Positions 24,450 to 36,436 of a stretch of DNA of 64,000 nucleotides are shown one piece after another (within the stretch, counting starts at the first letter, position 1; each line of letters starts with the position of its first letter). Source of the DNA: Erythroxylum novogranatense (lineage: Eukaryota; Streptophyta; Magnoliopsida; Malpighiales; Erythroxylaceae); the NCBI GenBank assembly GCA_029891385.1, contig CM057228.1, forward strand, positions 62,192,523 to 62,256,522, read 5' to 3'. Both the position numbers and the translations under genes were made by a program. The notes beneath the pieces were generated by a model. The model ran no database searches. It was given only the letters and a program-made list of their open reading frames with translations, and was not told the origin of the DNA.

Positions 24450-25197
24450 AGAATTTTGTCCTTGAAATTCTTACCTAAAATATTGAAGAGGTGCAGATAC
24501 TTCTCCCTCATGGCTTCCGAGGGTTCCCACGTGGCTTCTTCAGTAGAATGGTTCCTCCACAGAACTTTAACTAGCCTCATAGTCTTGTTCTTTAAAACCT
24601 TTTCCTTTGAATCTAAGATCTCTACGGGTTGCTCCTCATAAGTCAAATTGTCCCTTAACTGAACTGCTGAAGGTTGAACTATATGGGAAGGATTTGACCG
24701 GTACTTCCTCTACATTGATACATGAAAGACATTGTGAATCTTAGATAGCTCCGGGGGCAAAGCTGGCTTATAGGATAAGGACTCGATCTTCTCGGTGATA
24801 TCATAAGGGCCTATGTACCTCGAATTGAGTTTGCCCTTCTTACCGAACCTCAAAACCCCCTTCCATGGAGAAGCTCTAAGAAACACTTTGTCTCCAACTT
24901 CGAATTCCATCTCCTTTCTATGTGAATCTGTATAGCTCTTCATTCTGTCTTGAGCTGTTTTAAGTCTCTCTTTTACCAATTTAATCTTATCAACTGTGAC
25001 TTGCACCAACTCAGCCCTAAAAGCCTCCTTTCACCTTCTTTATCCCAACAAATAGGAGTTTTGCACCTCCTACCATACAAAGCTTCATAAGGAGCCATCT
25101 GAATTCCTGAGTGATAGGAATTATTATAAGCAAACTCGATTAAAGGTAAATGATCATCCCATGAACCTTTGAAGTCCATAACACAAGCCCTTAACAT
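24446..25197 (-). pseudogene. Element A pol: integrase C-terminus and chromodomain
   Basis: Three overlapping-frame pieces (24446-24646, 24710-25009, 24973-25197) together give the end of a chromovirus pol. They include FAYNNSYHSGIQMAPYEALY, then VTVDKIKLVKERLKTAQDRM, then GDKVFLRASPWKGVLRFGKK and RYIGPY. The chromodomain tail is VLWRNHSTEEATWEPSEAM. The intact relative is B at 31584-32699. Two frameshifts (near 25010 and 24660-24710) break the frame. In living relatives the chromodomain steers integration to heterochromatin. Confidence 0.9.
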
Positions 25198-25646
25198 TGC
25201 CTCCAGTGTCTGTATTGTCCTTTCTGATTGACCATCAGTTTGTGGACGAAAAGCTGTACTAAATGCAACTTGGTTCCCAAAGCCTCCTGTAAGCTCTCCC
25301 AGAATCTGGAGGTGAATCTGTGGTCTCTATCTGAAACTATGGAGCTTGGGATCCCATGAAGTCTAATTACTTCATCTATATATTTCTTGGCCAAAGCATT
25401 CAGCAAATCTATCTGCTTAATTGGTAAGAAATGTGTAGACTTTGTTAACCTATCCACAATCACCCATATTGCATCATGCTTCCTACTAATCCTCGACAAT
25501 CCCATCAAAAAATCCATCATAATCTTCTCTCATTTCCATTCGGGAATCGGCAAAGGCTTAAGTTTTCCTGAAGGTGCCTGGTGTTCAGCTTTAACTTACT
25601 GACACACCAAGCATCTTTTTGCATATTTTGCAACTTCTTTCTTCAT
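25191..25646 (-). pseudogene. Element A pol: integrase catalytic core
   Basis: DFLMGLSRISRKHDAIWVI leads into VDRLTK with the first catalytic Asp, then IVSDRDHRFTSRFW with the second. A one-base deletion near 25270 then shifts the frame before the catalytic Glu (B has GQSERT there). Upstream, PIPEWK is followed by a stop where B and the family have W. It is not functional. Confidence 0.9.
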
Positions 25647-26573
25647 TCATTTCCACCAAAAATGCTCTTTCAAATCTCTATACATTCTCGTACTTCTTGG
25701 ATGCATAACATAAGGCACATTGTGTGCCTCATCTAGAATCTCTTCTTTCAACCCTAACATGTCTGGAATACACAATCTGTTACCTACCACTATCAATCCA
25801 TCTTTTCTAATCTCTATTTCAGAAGGTTTACCATTTTTGATCTCTTCTCGGAATCTACTTAAATACTCATCTTGTTCCTGCAATTTCTTAATCTTCTCAT
25901 TTAATGCTGGCCTCACTCTAAAATTAGTCAGTACACAAGCAGATTCAGCTTTCCTTAATGTCACTATAACTTTCGCTAATTCTATCAACAAAGGAAGGTA
26001 TATTATCTCCACATGTGCCATAGTGGACTTCCTACTTAGTGCATCCGCTGCTATATTGGCTTTCCCTGGATGATAGTCTATCATCAAATCATAATATTTT
26101 AATAGCTCTAACCATCTCCTTTGTCTCAAATTTAACTCTCTTTGGCTCATCAGATACTTAAGACTCTTATGATTCGTAAACATCCTGGTGGTGAATCTAT
26201 ACAAATAATGTCTCCAAATTTTCAATGCAAAAACTATAGCTGCTAACTCCAAATCATGCGTAGGATAGTTCATCTCATAAGGCTTTAATTGCCTAGAAGC
26301 ATATGCAATTACCTTATCACTTTGCATCAACACACAGCCTAATCCCTTCCTTGAGGTATCACTATATACTGTGTATCCTTCACTACCCGAAGGCAAAATC
26401 AAAACTGGTGCAGTTGTAAGCCTATAATTCAATTCCTCAAAATTGTTCTGGCATTCCTTTGTCCATACAAATTTCTGATTCTTTCTTATAAATTTGGAAA
26501 GTGGAGCTTTTATTATTGAAAAGCTCTCCACAAACCTTCTATAATATCCAGCTAATCCTAAGAAACTTCTCAC
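25647..26573 (-). pseudogene. Element A pol: RNase H and integrase zinc-binding region
   Basis: One 308-codon frame. It starts at [19 protein letters not shown] (end of RT, connection), then the RNase H domain with [36 protein letters not shown] and [10 protein letters not shown], where the family usually has [22 protein letters not shown] follows, then the start of the H2C2 zinc-binding domain ([12 protein letters not shown]...HFWWK). A stop after WWK separates it from the rest of the integrase. The D-to-N change would remove a metal-binding residue of RNase H. Confidence 0.92.
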
Positions 26574-26597
26574 TTCAGCTACATTCTTAGGTGCTTC

Positions 26598-26969
26598 CTA
26601 TTTCATAACTGCTTCTATCTTCTTTGGATCCACATGAACTCCTTGCTTTGAAATCACATGTCCAAGAAACATCACTTCCTTTAGCCAAAACTCACACTTG
26701 TCAAATTTAGCATACAACTCACTCTTCCTCAATGTCTCCAAAGAAATTCTCAAGTGTTCCTTATGTTCCTTATTACTCTTAGAATATACCAAAATATCAT
26801 TAATAAAAACAATGACAAATTTGTCTAAGAAAGGTCTAAAAACTCTATTCTTCAAATCCATGAAAGCTGTGGGTGCATTTGTTAACCCAAAAGGCATGAC
26901 CAAGAACTCAAAGTGGCCATATCGTGTTTTAAAAGCAGTCTTTAACACATCGGACTCCTTTATCCTCAA
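26598..26969 (-). pseudogene. Element A pol: reverse transcriptase, palm
   Basis: The frame reads [34 protein letters not shown], then [14 protein letters not shown], and ends [20 protein letters not shown]. The catalytic box is FIND where active Ty3/gypsy enzymes have FIDD, so the first aspartate of the pair is lost. B keeps FIDD at the same place. Stops flank it at 26970 and 26597. Confidence 0.93.
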
Positions 26970-27695
26970 CTAGTGATAACTCGATCTCAAATCTATCTTA
27001 GAAAAGACCCTTGCCCCTTGTAACTGATCAAACAAATCATTTATGCATGGGAGTGGATATCTGTTCTTGATGGTGACATGATTAAGCTTCCTATAATCCA
27101 CACACATTCTCAAGGATTCATTTTTTTTCTTCACAAAAAGAAACGATGCTCCCCAAGGTGAAGAGCTCGGCCTAATATAACCTTTCTCCAACAAATCTTC
27201 CAATTGCTCCTTAAGCTCCTTCAATTTTGCTGGAACCATTCTATAAGGTGGAATCGAAATGGGTGTTGTGCCTGGAAGAAGCTCAATGGGAAATTCAATT
27301 TCCCTAGGTGGCAGTAGTCCTAGTAACTCCTCGGGAAAGACATCCATGAATTCCATGACTACTGGCATATCTTCTAACTTCCCTCTATCTGCCCACGTGT
27401 CTACCACATAGGCCAAAAATGCCTCACACCCTTTTCTCATCATTTTCTCTGCCATCAAATTCGAAATAATTCTGGATGAGCTAAATTTCCTTTCTCCTAT
27501 AAACATCACCTTTCTTCCATCATCCAACTCGAACTCCATTGTTTTCTGTTTGCAATCTAAGTTGGCATTGTACTTTTTTAAGGCATCCATACCCAGAATC
27601 ACATCTAATCCTTCCATCTTCAATGGCATTAAATCCATCACTAAGTGTCCCCCACTAATATGTATCTCACAATCTCTATAAACTTGGCTAATCAC
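26970..27695 (-). pseudogene. Element A pol: protease end and reverse transcriptase fingers
   Basis: A 241-codon frame. It includes [20 protein letters not shown] and [14 protein letters not shown] (the protease flap and end of the aspartic protease fold), then [72 protein letters not shown] and [10 protein letters not shown] with the first RT catalytic Asp. It ends in a stop where the family usually has Q or a related residue (SSYH then 'Q'). Confidence 0.92.
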
Positions 27696-27701
27696 GATAC
27701 A

Positions 27702-27968
27702 CTAGCAGATTGGAGTACTCACCATCAAAGGAGTATCCAATGGGCTAAAATCTTTACCCAACATAGTTTTACCCGATGAAACAAAGGAGTGTGTAGAACC
27801 CAGATCAACCATAACAATCACATCATCATCAAATAATTTAGTCATACCCATCATAACTTCTGGGGCGGTCTCTGCGTCCTCCTGTGTCATTGCAAACACT
27901 CTAGCTGATGCTTGTCCCTTTAGTCTTCCTAAAGGATTCTTTCTCCTTACTACATCAGAGCTGCCCAC
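27702..27968 (-). pseudogene. Element A protease, N-terminal half
   Basis: The frame contains VIVMVDLGSTHSFVSSG, the active-site loop of a retropepsin-like protease; the family motif is D-S-G-S/T, here D-L-G-S. Before it, GRLKGQASARVFAMTQEDA is the usual gag-protease linker in this group. A stop between 27696 and 27701 separates it from the protease flap. Confidence 0.85.
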
Positions 27969-28013
27969 TTCAGTTGCAGCCTTTGGTCCGGCTGCCTCAG
28001 TTCTCTTCGAAAC

Positions 28014-28651
28014 CTACATCTGTGCTCCCTCTCTTCTTGCATACCGTGGACACTCTCTAGCCATATGCCCCTTCTCTCCACATTTGAAACAAGCTCCAAT
28101 CAATCTATAGCATTCCCCTCCATGGAACTTACCACAATGGTCGCACTTAGGGACAGATGACTTGTCCCTTTCTCCCCTTCTACTGCCTCCCACCATTAAG
28201 GCTTGATGAGAAATAGTACAAGTCCTCATCGGTTTAGGCCTGCTTGCATCACTGCTCCTCTCCTCAGACTAGATGGGGAAAGTCTTGGAACTCCTCTCAG
28301 GCATAGAAGTACCACCTCCCCTCTTGAACTGTTCTCTACCCTTTCTCTTTTTGCTCACGACGCTCTTTATGTTCTCGATGTTTTCAACCCTCAAAGCCGC
28401 CTCAACAAGCTGTTGGAAGTCACAAAAGTTCTGCACCACCATGTTTTCCCTAATGGCTAGATGCAGTCTTGATTCAAATCTTCAGCACTTGGCTGCCTCA
28501 CTCAGCATCATCTCAGCCGCATATTGGGATAACTATGTAAATCGACGTTCATACTCACTTACTGTCATTTCCTTTTGGGTGAGACTCAGAAATTCCCTTT
28601 GCTACTGTTAAATATACACCTCAGATAGGTACTTCTTCTTATAAACAGTTA
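28014..28651 (-). pseudogene. Element A gag, C-terminal part with zinc knuckles
   Basis: 28014-28229 encodes CDHCGKFHGGEC and CFKCGEKGHMAREC, the second being a standard CCHC knuckle for RNA binding. Reading upstream with stops: TVSEYERRFTYLSQYAAEMM, ESRLHLAIRENMVVQNF, LVEAALRVENIEN, which is the end of the chromovirus gag capsid domain. At 28651 the gene is cut by element B and resumes at 39440. Confidence 0.88.
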
Positions 28652-28656
28652 AGAAG
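28652..28656. repeat. Target site duplication AGAAG of element B, left copy
   Basis: AGAAG precedes TGTTGGACCCC, and its exact copy follows GGGCCCAACA at 39435-39439. Confidence 0.93.
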
Positions 28657-31612
28657 TGTTGGACCCCATCTCCGAAGCCCAACATTCGGACCCATCCAGC
28701 GTAGAAGACCCACAACCGAACACATATGCTAATCACAAATATGGAAAAATTTCACTTTATAAAAATTCGGGGTTAGCTCTTGATAAAAAATGATCCCTCG
28801 GATCTCACGATTCCAACGCAACTGGAATCGCTCAATTCGGGTTAGGAATGAAGATGTTATGGTTAAAACACTATCTCAAGAAAACAATCAAAATCGAGCA
28901 TTACCGACTTCGGTAAGCATTTGAAAATCTTAAAGGCTTAACCGCTGATCGGTCTCTTCATAAAACTTGTAGGTTTATGCCTCTAGTTTAATTTAAAACA
29001 AGAATCGCTTTGATCGAAGCTCTATAGCTCAAGATATTTTAAAAATTATGAAGCATAGTCACTTATCAACCGACGCCATGCTTCGCTTCAAACCACCATT
29101 TTCAATTTGAAAGAAAATCTGATAAGTCCAGTGTAGAAAGGTAGAAAATCTTTTAGAAATCCAATGCTTCGAGAATGAGGTCGATCGGAGGTCTGTGCAA
29201 AAGTTATGGCCAAAAGAAGGAAGAGGGTCGTAAGACAAAAGCAGACGATAAAATGAGGCGAAGATGACGTCATCCTCAAGAAAAAATCAGACGGAGATGA
29301 TGTCATCCTCAGCAAAAAATCTGATGGAGATGAACAGTAACATCGTCTGATTTTGCTACAGTAACATCGTCTGGTTTTGCTCTGAAGGCATCGTCTGGTT
29401 TTTGCTACAAGGCATCGTCTGGTTTTTGCCATAAAGGCATCGTCTAGTTTTTCTTCAAAGCATCGTCTGGTTTTTTGCTACAAGATAGCTCCACTTGCAA
29501 AGGTCATAACTTTCCATTCGAACTCCAAATTTAACAAAATTGGTGTCTATTTCATAGAGAAAAGAAAGATCTACATTTTCATGATGATCACTGACCCAAA
29601 TTCCAACTCTATAAGGGTCAAAATAGTCACAAAGGTTATGTCTAAAATCATCATTTGACAAAGACCTACATTTAATTCTAACCACTCACACCTACCATTT
29701 TAATCCCTCATAAATAGCTTATAAACATTTTAGAAGAACCCTACAGCTCGCTTATCACTCTCAAGGAGTCATAAAGCTCCCATACAATCCTCTAACAACA
29801 CAGAAATATCAGAAAATGCAACATACCCGAATTTACAAAACTTTTACAACTCCTAACCTTCGAAATTTTCCAGAAGCTCTTTCAAGGCAAAAACCAATGA
29901 GACACCCAATGTAAATCTCCAAACTTAAAAGAATGGTACATATGCTTCACACATAGGTCACAAATCAACAAAAACATATAATGAAGAGAGTACTAGAGCT
30001 CTCATTCTCTTTTTCAATCATAAGAAAGATTCATGCATAGCTTTGGTTACATATTGGCATATTCATCAAAATCAAGTACAAAACACAAAAGATGAGATGC
30101 TCAATGATCAATATGCTTACAAAGCTATTCCAAAAGCTAGTTATTAACTTAATACAAAAGTTTCTAAGTTCTTGGAGTGATGTCGATGCCTTGCAAGGTT
30201 CAACTCTCAACTTGAATTTTTACCTGAGGAGGGAGAATGGGGTGAGCTAACACTACTCGATGGCTAACAAATTTATAGCCATCACATAATGAGCCACACA
30301 CACACAATTAATAATCCAAAGCATTAGCAATTTACATAATAGGTTGAAAACTCAACTTTATCACCTAACTCACAATTTACTCAACTCATCACACAAGGCA
30401 TAACATAGAATCATCTTACAACTAACACCCATCTTATGCATCATAAACACTTATAAATGATGAAATGCACACAATTGGCTCGAGAGTTTCATAGACACGA
30501 TTTGAAACCGAAGTTTACCGTAATCACGACGAGTCCATTTTTTTGGGATCTCGTAGCCTCAAAGCAGGCAAGGGAGAAGGCTAATGGGGTCAACGTGCAC
30601 GTGACTTCACAAAGGGTTCTCTCGCCCAAACACAATCAATATGCTCACATATCAAAACACAAGATTCACATTTTACGCTTATCGCACTCTTTCAAAGCAT
30701 CAAAGTTCCATTCTTTCCTCTCAAAACACAAAATTTCATTTTCAATATGCACATAGTATAACAAGATAGCACACATAGGGCTTTGCCCATTACACAATAA
30801 CTATAAAGATGTTACCCACCTATCGTCGGAAATCGGATTCACGATTGCTCTTCCTCTCTCTCTTGAGTGAGGTTTCCTTGGTTCCTTCAATAAAACACAT
30901 TTCAAACTCATTGGAAAAGTCAAACATTCAAGAATCGATAAATTGATAACGAAGTCTTAAACCTAACCTACCCATAGCCCATTTAAGCTAAAACAACCAA
31001 CCCTAGCGGAATCACAAAACCACTCATCTCTTCTTTCTTTCTTCATTCCTACACAAACCCTAACCTTCATTTCATCCCATTTCTTGAATCTAACTCAAAG
31101 GAGGATAGATACTTACCTTAAGCTCTTGATTTCTCTTCTTTTCTCCTTCTTTATTCTTCTCCACAAGCCTCCCACGATTTTCTCTCTTCCTTTCTTCCTT
31201 GGCTAGCTCACGTTTTCCTTCTCTTCTCCTCTCCTCTGGATTCTACGACACTCTCTTCTCCTCCTCTTCCTTTAACTCTTCTTTAATTCCTTTAATTCAT
31301 CCTACACCAAAACTACATAGTTTTGGCTTTCCCTTACATAAAGGCTTTTGGCTTCCACCTCCCAAGGCCTACTTCCACCAAACCCACTTATTATTAATCC
31401 TCCTTCTACTTAATCCATTTACCTAAGCCCATACTTTCCAATATTAAGCCCAAGCTTTCATTTAATTTCTAACTTCTAATTTCCAAGCCCAACATAAAAA
31501 TATTTACATAAACACATAATTAAATCAATAAAGACAAAATAAAATAATTAACGAATAAATCCATAAATAAATAATTAATTAATTCAAATAAAAAAAAATT
31601 TCGGGGCCCAAC
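28657..31612 (-). mobile_element. Element B, 3' LTR
   Basis: Plus-strand edges are TGTTGGACCCC and CGGGGCCCAACA. The polypurine tract lies just right of it. The second LTR of B is at 36437-39434. It contains a tandem array of a 'GCATCGTCTGGTTTTTGCTA' unit (29330-29480) beside a TGACGTCA site (29267-29274). It also has one copy of the LTR module (29500-29590) and a CT-rich end (31020-31270). The ORFs in it are not credited. Confidence 0.95.
29325..29482. repeat. Tandem array with CATCGTCTGG core in the LTR of B
   Basis: About six to seven units of 20-28 bp sharing CATCGTCTGGTTTTTGCTA. The counterpart in the other LTR is near 37125-37290 and differs by small indels, mainly at CTG and CAG. Confidence 0.85.
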
Positions 31613-32699
31613 AATTCTCCCCTCCTAAAAGAATTTCGTCCTCGAAATTCTTACCTGAGTCCTTGAAAAGGTAGGGATACTTCTCCCTCATGGCTTCCAA
31701 GGGTTCCCAAGTAGCCTCCTCGGTCGAATGGTTCCTCCACAAGACCTTAACCAGCTTCACAATCTTATTCCTTAGCACTTTTTCCTTTGAATCTAAGATC
31801 TCCGCTGGTTGCTCCTCATAACTCAAATCCTCTCTCAACTGAACTTCTGAAGGTTGAACTATATGCGAAGGATCCGACCTATATCTCCTCAGCATCGACA
31901 CATGGAATACATTATGAATCTTAGACAACTCCGATGGCAAATCTAACTTATAAGCCAAAGGCCCAATCCTCTCAATGATCTCGTATGGGCCTATATACCT
32001 CGGGCTAAGCTTACCTTTCTTACCAAACCTCAAAACGCCTTTCCATGGAGAAGCTCTAAGAAACACCTTCTCACCCACTTCAAATTCCATCTCTTTCCTA
32101 TGGGCATCCGAATAGCTCTTCATCCGATCTTGAGCTGCCTTAAGCCTCTGTTTCACTAGCTTTATCTTATCAACTGTGACCTGCACTAACTCAGGCCCCA
32201 CAAACTTTCTTTCACCTTCCTCATCCCAACATATAGGAGTTTTACATCTCCTACCATACAAGGCTTCATAAGGCGCCATCTGAATTCCCGAGTGATAGGA
32301 ATTGTTGTAAGCGAATTCAATCAAAGGTAGGTGATCATCCCACGAACCTTTGAAATCCAAAGCACAAGCCCTCAGCATTGCCTCCAAAGTCCGAATGGTC
32401 CTCTCCGACTGTCCATCGATCTGCGAATGGAAAGCTGTACTAAAATGCAATCGAGTCCCCAAAGCCTCCTGCAAACTCTCCCAAAATCTGGAGGTAAACC
32501 TAGGATCCCTATCAGACACTATCGAACTCGGAATCCCATGAAGTCTGATCACCTCATCCACATACTTCTTAGCCAAAATATTCAAAGAATCTGTCTGATG
32601 AATCGGCAAGAAGTGAGCTAACTTAGTCAACCTATCCACAATCACCCATATAGCGTCATGCTTCCGGCTAGATCTCGGCAATCCCATCAGAAAATCCAT
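31584..32699 (-). CDS. Element B integrase core, C-terminal domain and chromodomain (intact 371-codon ORF)
   Basis: This is the best preserved coding stretch of the window. The catalytic triad is visible: Asp22 in VIVDRLTK, Asp63 in VSDRDPRF and Glu99 in GQSERT, with 35 residues between the last two (D,D35E). Then come FAYNNSYHSGIQMAPYEALY, EVGEKVFLRASPWKGVLRFG (integrase C-terminal fold) and RYIGPYEIIERIGPLAYKLD. The chromodomain (VLRNKIVKLVKVLWRNHSTE, then EATWEP) follows. It ends NFEDEILL and reads a few codons into the LTR. It is the end of a gag-pol frame, not a separate gene: the Met is internal, and upstream a TGG-to-TGA change (near 32717) stops the frame. The enzyme would insert cDNA into chromatin. 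Tekay/Del-type by its chromodomain and long LTRs. Confidence 0.93.
   Translation of the reverse strand: MDFLMGLPRSSRKHDAIWVIVDRLTKLAHFLPIHQTDSLNILAKKYVDEVIRLHGIPSSIVSDRDPRFTSRFWESLQEALGTRLHFSTAFHSQIDGQSERTIRTLEAMLRACALDFKGSWDDHLPLIEFAYNNSYHSGIQMAPYEALYGRRCKTPICWDEEGERKFVGPELVQVTVDKIKLVKQRLKAAQDRMKSYSDAHRKEMEFEVGEKVFLRASPWKGVLRFGKKGKLSPRYIGPYEIIERIGPLAYKLDLPSELSKIHNVFHVSMLRRYRSDPSHIVQPSEVQLREDLSYEEQPAEILDSKEKVLRNKIVKLVKVLWRNHSTEEATWEPLEAMREKYPYLFKDSGKNFEDEILLGGENCWAPKFFFI
31613..31628 (-). other. Polypurine tract of element B
   Basis: On the minus strand TAGGAGGGGAGAAT runs directly into TGTTGGGCCCCG, the start of the 3' LTR. Confidence 0.88.
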
Positions 32700-32717
32700 A
32701 GTTATCTTTTCCCATTT

Positions 32718-32933
32718 TCACTCCGGAATAGGCAAGGGATTAAGCTTGCCTGAAGGTGCTTGGTGTTCAGCTTTAACTTGCTGGCACACCAAACATCTTT
32801 TAGCATACTCTGCTACATCTTTCCTCATTCCTTTCCACCAGAAATGTTCTTTCAAATTCCGATACATCTTAGAAATCCCTGGATGCATTGCATAAGGAGC
32901 ATTATGCGCCTCATCAAGAATTTCATCCCTCAA
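32718..32933 (-). pseudogene. Element B pol: integrase zinc-binding domain
   Basis: The frame reads [40 protein letters not shown] and CLVCQQVKAEHQAPSGKL. The H-x(n)-H and C-x2-C ligands of the H2C2 domain are all present. A stop (TGA for W) separates it from the core ORF by only a few codons, so this looks like one recent point mutation. Confidence 0.92.
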
Positions 32934-33848
32934 CTCTAACTTGCCTTAACACACAATCTACTACCCACAACCATCAATCCATCTTCCTTTACCTCTACAT
33001 TAGACGGCTTTCCATTCTTTATCTCTTCCTAAGCTTACTCAAGTACTCATCCCGATCCCGAAATTCCTTGATCTTCTCCTTCAAAGACTTGGCCTCACCT
33101 CGAAACTTGCCAAAATACACTCAGCCCATCTTGCCTCAACATCACATCAAGTCTGGCTAAATCCTTCAAAGAAAGGAAGGTACACTGTCTCCACATGTGC
33201 CATGGTGGACTTTCTACTCAATGCATCACCACAACATTAGCTTTCCCGGATGGTAGTCTATCACCAAGTCATAATCTTTTAGCAACTCTAACCATCGTCT
33301 CGCCTCAAATTTAGCTCTTTTTGGGTCAACAAGTATTTAAGGCTCTTATGATCTCAGAATATCCTAGTGGTAACTCCATACAGATAATGTCTCCAAATCT
33401 TCAATGCAAAGATTATAGCAGCCAACCCAAGTTATGGATCGGATAGTTCATCTCATAAGGCTTCAATCGCCTAGAGGCATAAGCAATCACTTTCTCTCCT
33501 TGCATCAATACACACCCTAAACCCTTCTGGAGGCATCATTGTACACAATGTACCCATCATTACCGAAGGCAATGTCGAATCGATGCGGTGGTAAGTCGCT
33601 TCTTCAACTCCTCGAAACTACCCCGCACTCCTCGGTCCATTCAAATTTTTATTCTTCCTTGTCAACTTGGAAAGTGGAGCGCCTATCAAGGAAAAGCCCT
33701 CCACAAACCTCCCGTAATATCCACCAATCCCAAGAAACTTCTCACTTGACTACATTCTTTGGCGCTTCCCATTTAACCACGACTTCTATCTTTGCGGATC
33801 CACATGCACTCCTTGCTCGAGATCACATGCCCTAAAAATACCACTTCC
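32934..33848 (-). pseudogene. Element B pol: RNase H region, shredded by small indels
   Basis: Aligned by eye with A (25720-26600) the same text is present: 'catggtggactttctactcaatgcatc', 'gatggtagtctatcac', 'gttcatctcataaggctt', 'ccacaaacctcccgtaatat'. It lacks one to three bases at many points, so no frame is open for long. An example is 'gcatcaccacaacattagc', where A has 'gcatccgctgctatattgg'. Substitutions are few relative to indels. See the finding on possible consensus error. Confidence 0.8.
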
Positions 33849-34370
33849 TTAGCCAAAATTAGCATTTATCGAATTTGGCATACACTCATTCTTCCTCAAT
33901 GTCTCCAAGGCAACCATCAAATGATCCTCATGCTCCTCATCACTCTTAGAATAGACCAATATATCATCAATGAAGACGATGATAAATTGATCTAAGAAGG
34001 ACTTGAAGAATCTATTCATCAAATCCATAAAGACTGCAGGAGCATTCGTTAACCCGAAAGGCATAACCAAAACTCAAAGTGGCCATACCTCGCCCTAAAA
34101 GCGATCTTTGACACATCGGTCTCCTTAATCCTCAATCGATGATAACCCGACCTCAAGTCTATCTTGGAAAAGACTCTCGCCCTTGCAATCGATCAAACAA
34201 ATCATCTATGCGCGGAGCGATATACGTTTCAATAAAGTGGCATGATTCAACTTCCTATAATCCACACATCCGCAACGACCCATCTTTCTTCTTCACAAAA
34301 GAACCGAGCTCCCAAGGCGAAGAACTCGGTCTAACATAACCCTTCTCTAAAAGATCCTCCAATCTGCTCC
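33849..34370 (-). pseudogene. Element B pol: reverse transcriptase
   Basis: 33849-34070 is open and encodes [40 protein letters not shown] and a following helix. The FIDD catalytic box is intact here, unlike in A. Upstream (34071-34370) the fingers region can be followed only through frameshifts, for example 'ccaaaactcaaagtggcc' where A has 'ccaagaactcaaagtggcc'. Confidence 0.88.
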
Positions 34371-35139
34371 TTAAGCTCCTTCAATTCTGCCGAGCCATCC
34401 GATAAAGCGGAATTGAGATCGGCATGATGCTCGAATGAAGCTCAATGGGAAACTAAATTTCCCTAGGAGGAGGTAGTCTGGCAATTCCTCGGGAAAGACA
34501 TCCGGAATTCCACGACTCTTGGAATGTCTTCCAACCTCCTCTATCGCCTCCATATCTAGCATATAAGCCAAAAGGCCTCACACCCTCGCTCATCATCTCT
34601 CTCGCCATCATAGCTGAAATAACCCGAGGTGGACTGACTTTTCTATCTCCCATGAGTATCACTTTCCGCTATCCTCTAGCTCAAACTACATCATCTTCGC
34701 TTACAATCTAAAGTAACATGATACCTCTCTAATGTGTCCATACCTAGGATCACATCCAATCCTCCCATCTTCAAAGGCATCGATCCACCACCAATTTTCC
34801 TTCACTAATCTCTATCTCACAATCTCTATATACTTGATTGATAATAATATATTGGCCGATTGAGTACTCACCATCACGGAGTATCCAATGGGCTCAAACT
34901 CCTCCTAGAAATAGTCCCACCAAGACACAAAGGAATGGGTAGAACTCGAGTCAATCATAGCAAGCACATAATCATCAAACAGTTTAACCATACTGCCACA
35001 ACTTCGGCGCGGTCTCGCCTCCTCTCGAGTCATGGCAAACACTGGCCGAACTTGCCCTCTGGATCATCGGAGGATAAGCTCTCTTAGGACCTCCAGAGCT
35101 ACCCATCATCGCCATCGCCGAGCCATCGCCTCTGTCCTT
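34371..35139 (-). pseudogene. Element B pol: protease to RT N-terminus, frameshifted
   Basis: Pieces that match A 27100-27960 are visible in several frames: REMMSEGVRPFGLYA, 'gatcacatccaatcctcccatcttcaa' for the protease flap and 'aatgggtagaactcgagtc' for the active-site loop. Single-base losses recur. No continuous protease can be read. Confidence 0.75.
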
Positions 35140-36250
35140 CTAGAGGGTGCATCGAGATCCCTCTCTCTGTCGGCTTGGGACAAAACTTAGCGATATGCCC
35201 CTTCCGCCACAATTGAAGCATGCTCTGTCAATCATGCGACATTCTCCTCTATGGAGATATCCACAGTGCTCACATTTAGGAAGGGTGGTCTCTCCCATCT
35301 CCTCTTCTACCGCCACCACCGTTGAGACTTGGTAGGAAGCGGAAGAAGTCCTCATCGGTCAGGCCGGCCCCACCGTACTCCTCTCCTCGGGCTGACAGAA
35401 AGGCTCTAGCACTTCTCTCGTGCATAAGTACCACCTCCACTCTGAATCGCTCTCTTCCTTCCTTTTCTGTTAATTGCACTCTTGATGTTCTCGAGGTTCT
35501 CAACCCTCGCCACGCTTCAACCATCGCCGCAAGTCACGAAGTTCTCAGACTATCACCTTCTCTCCGATAGCAGTGCAAACCCGACTCAAATCGACGCAAT
35601 TAGCAGCCTCACTCAGCCTCATCTCTGCAAAGATATCTAGCTAATTGTGTGAACCGACGCTCAGATTCATCGACCGTCATCTCCTCTGGTAAGGCTTAGG
35701 AACTCCCTCGCTTCTGCTGAATGTACACTTCAGACAGATACTTCTTTCAAGGCGGTCAGAAGTCTCCCATGTCAATCCCATGGTCTCAACTGACTCGCAC
35801 ACGATCTCCCACCAAAGGCAAAGCATCACCACAAGCGGTGGCAAGATAGACTACCCTCTCATCATCCTCGACTCCATCCGATCCAAAGACTCTCTCGCCT
35901 TCCTCAACTGGGTCTCGGCTTCCTCGGGATCCGTGGTCCCGTGGAAGTCCACACTCTGCATTTCCTTAGCTTATCAAACTGCTCGCCTCTTAGTGGGGCG
36001 AACCAGAGCTGTGGCATTTGCCCCATAGCCTGAACAAAAGCTTGGGTAAATGCAGGAACACTGGGTCTAACGAGGCACTTGCTCAGACGGACTAGGTGAT
36101 CGCCGAGTCGTGAACGAAGAGGCTCACTACCCCGCCCTGAGGGGCCTCTGCCACTCTGGGCTACAGACTCATCCGTGCTCTCTCTCTCTACGGAGAGTCA
36201 GGTGCAATTGAACCTTGCAAAACTCCTCATGTCCTTCGATAAGGTGGCAT
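35140..36250 (-). pseudogene. Element B gag, zinc knuckle and capsid, frameshifted
   Basis: 35140-35355 encodes CEHCGYLHRGEC and the first half of a CCHC knuckle (ACFNCGGRGI), after which the frame is lost. Further upstream (35276-35524) are matches to the gag region after the capsid domain, and at 35700-36100 fragments of the N-terminal part. The likely start is the ATG whose complement is at 36248-36250, just inside the primer site. That matches the A gag start at 39942-39944. No part encodes a full capsid. Confidence 0.8.
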
Positions 36251-36419
36251 CGTACTCCTTCAATGAAAATACTAGTGATTAGCTACAATTGTTTTAAGCT
36301 TAGTTCTATATGTATGCATGATATGCATGTCACGAATGCAAACAATCAATTCATAAAATAAACATTTAATCACATACAATGTTCCCTACTATACATTTTA
36401 AGCCTAGGAGTAAGCCTAA

Positions 36420-36431
36420 GCTCTGATACAA
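36420..36431 (-). other. Primer binding site, tRNA-iMet (element B)
   Basis: On the minus strand TGTATCAGAGC follows the 5' LTR by a few bases; the family sequence is TGGTATCAGAGC, so one G is missing or changed. Confidence 0.85.
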
Positions 36432-36436
36432 AACAA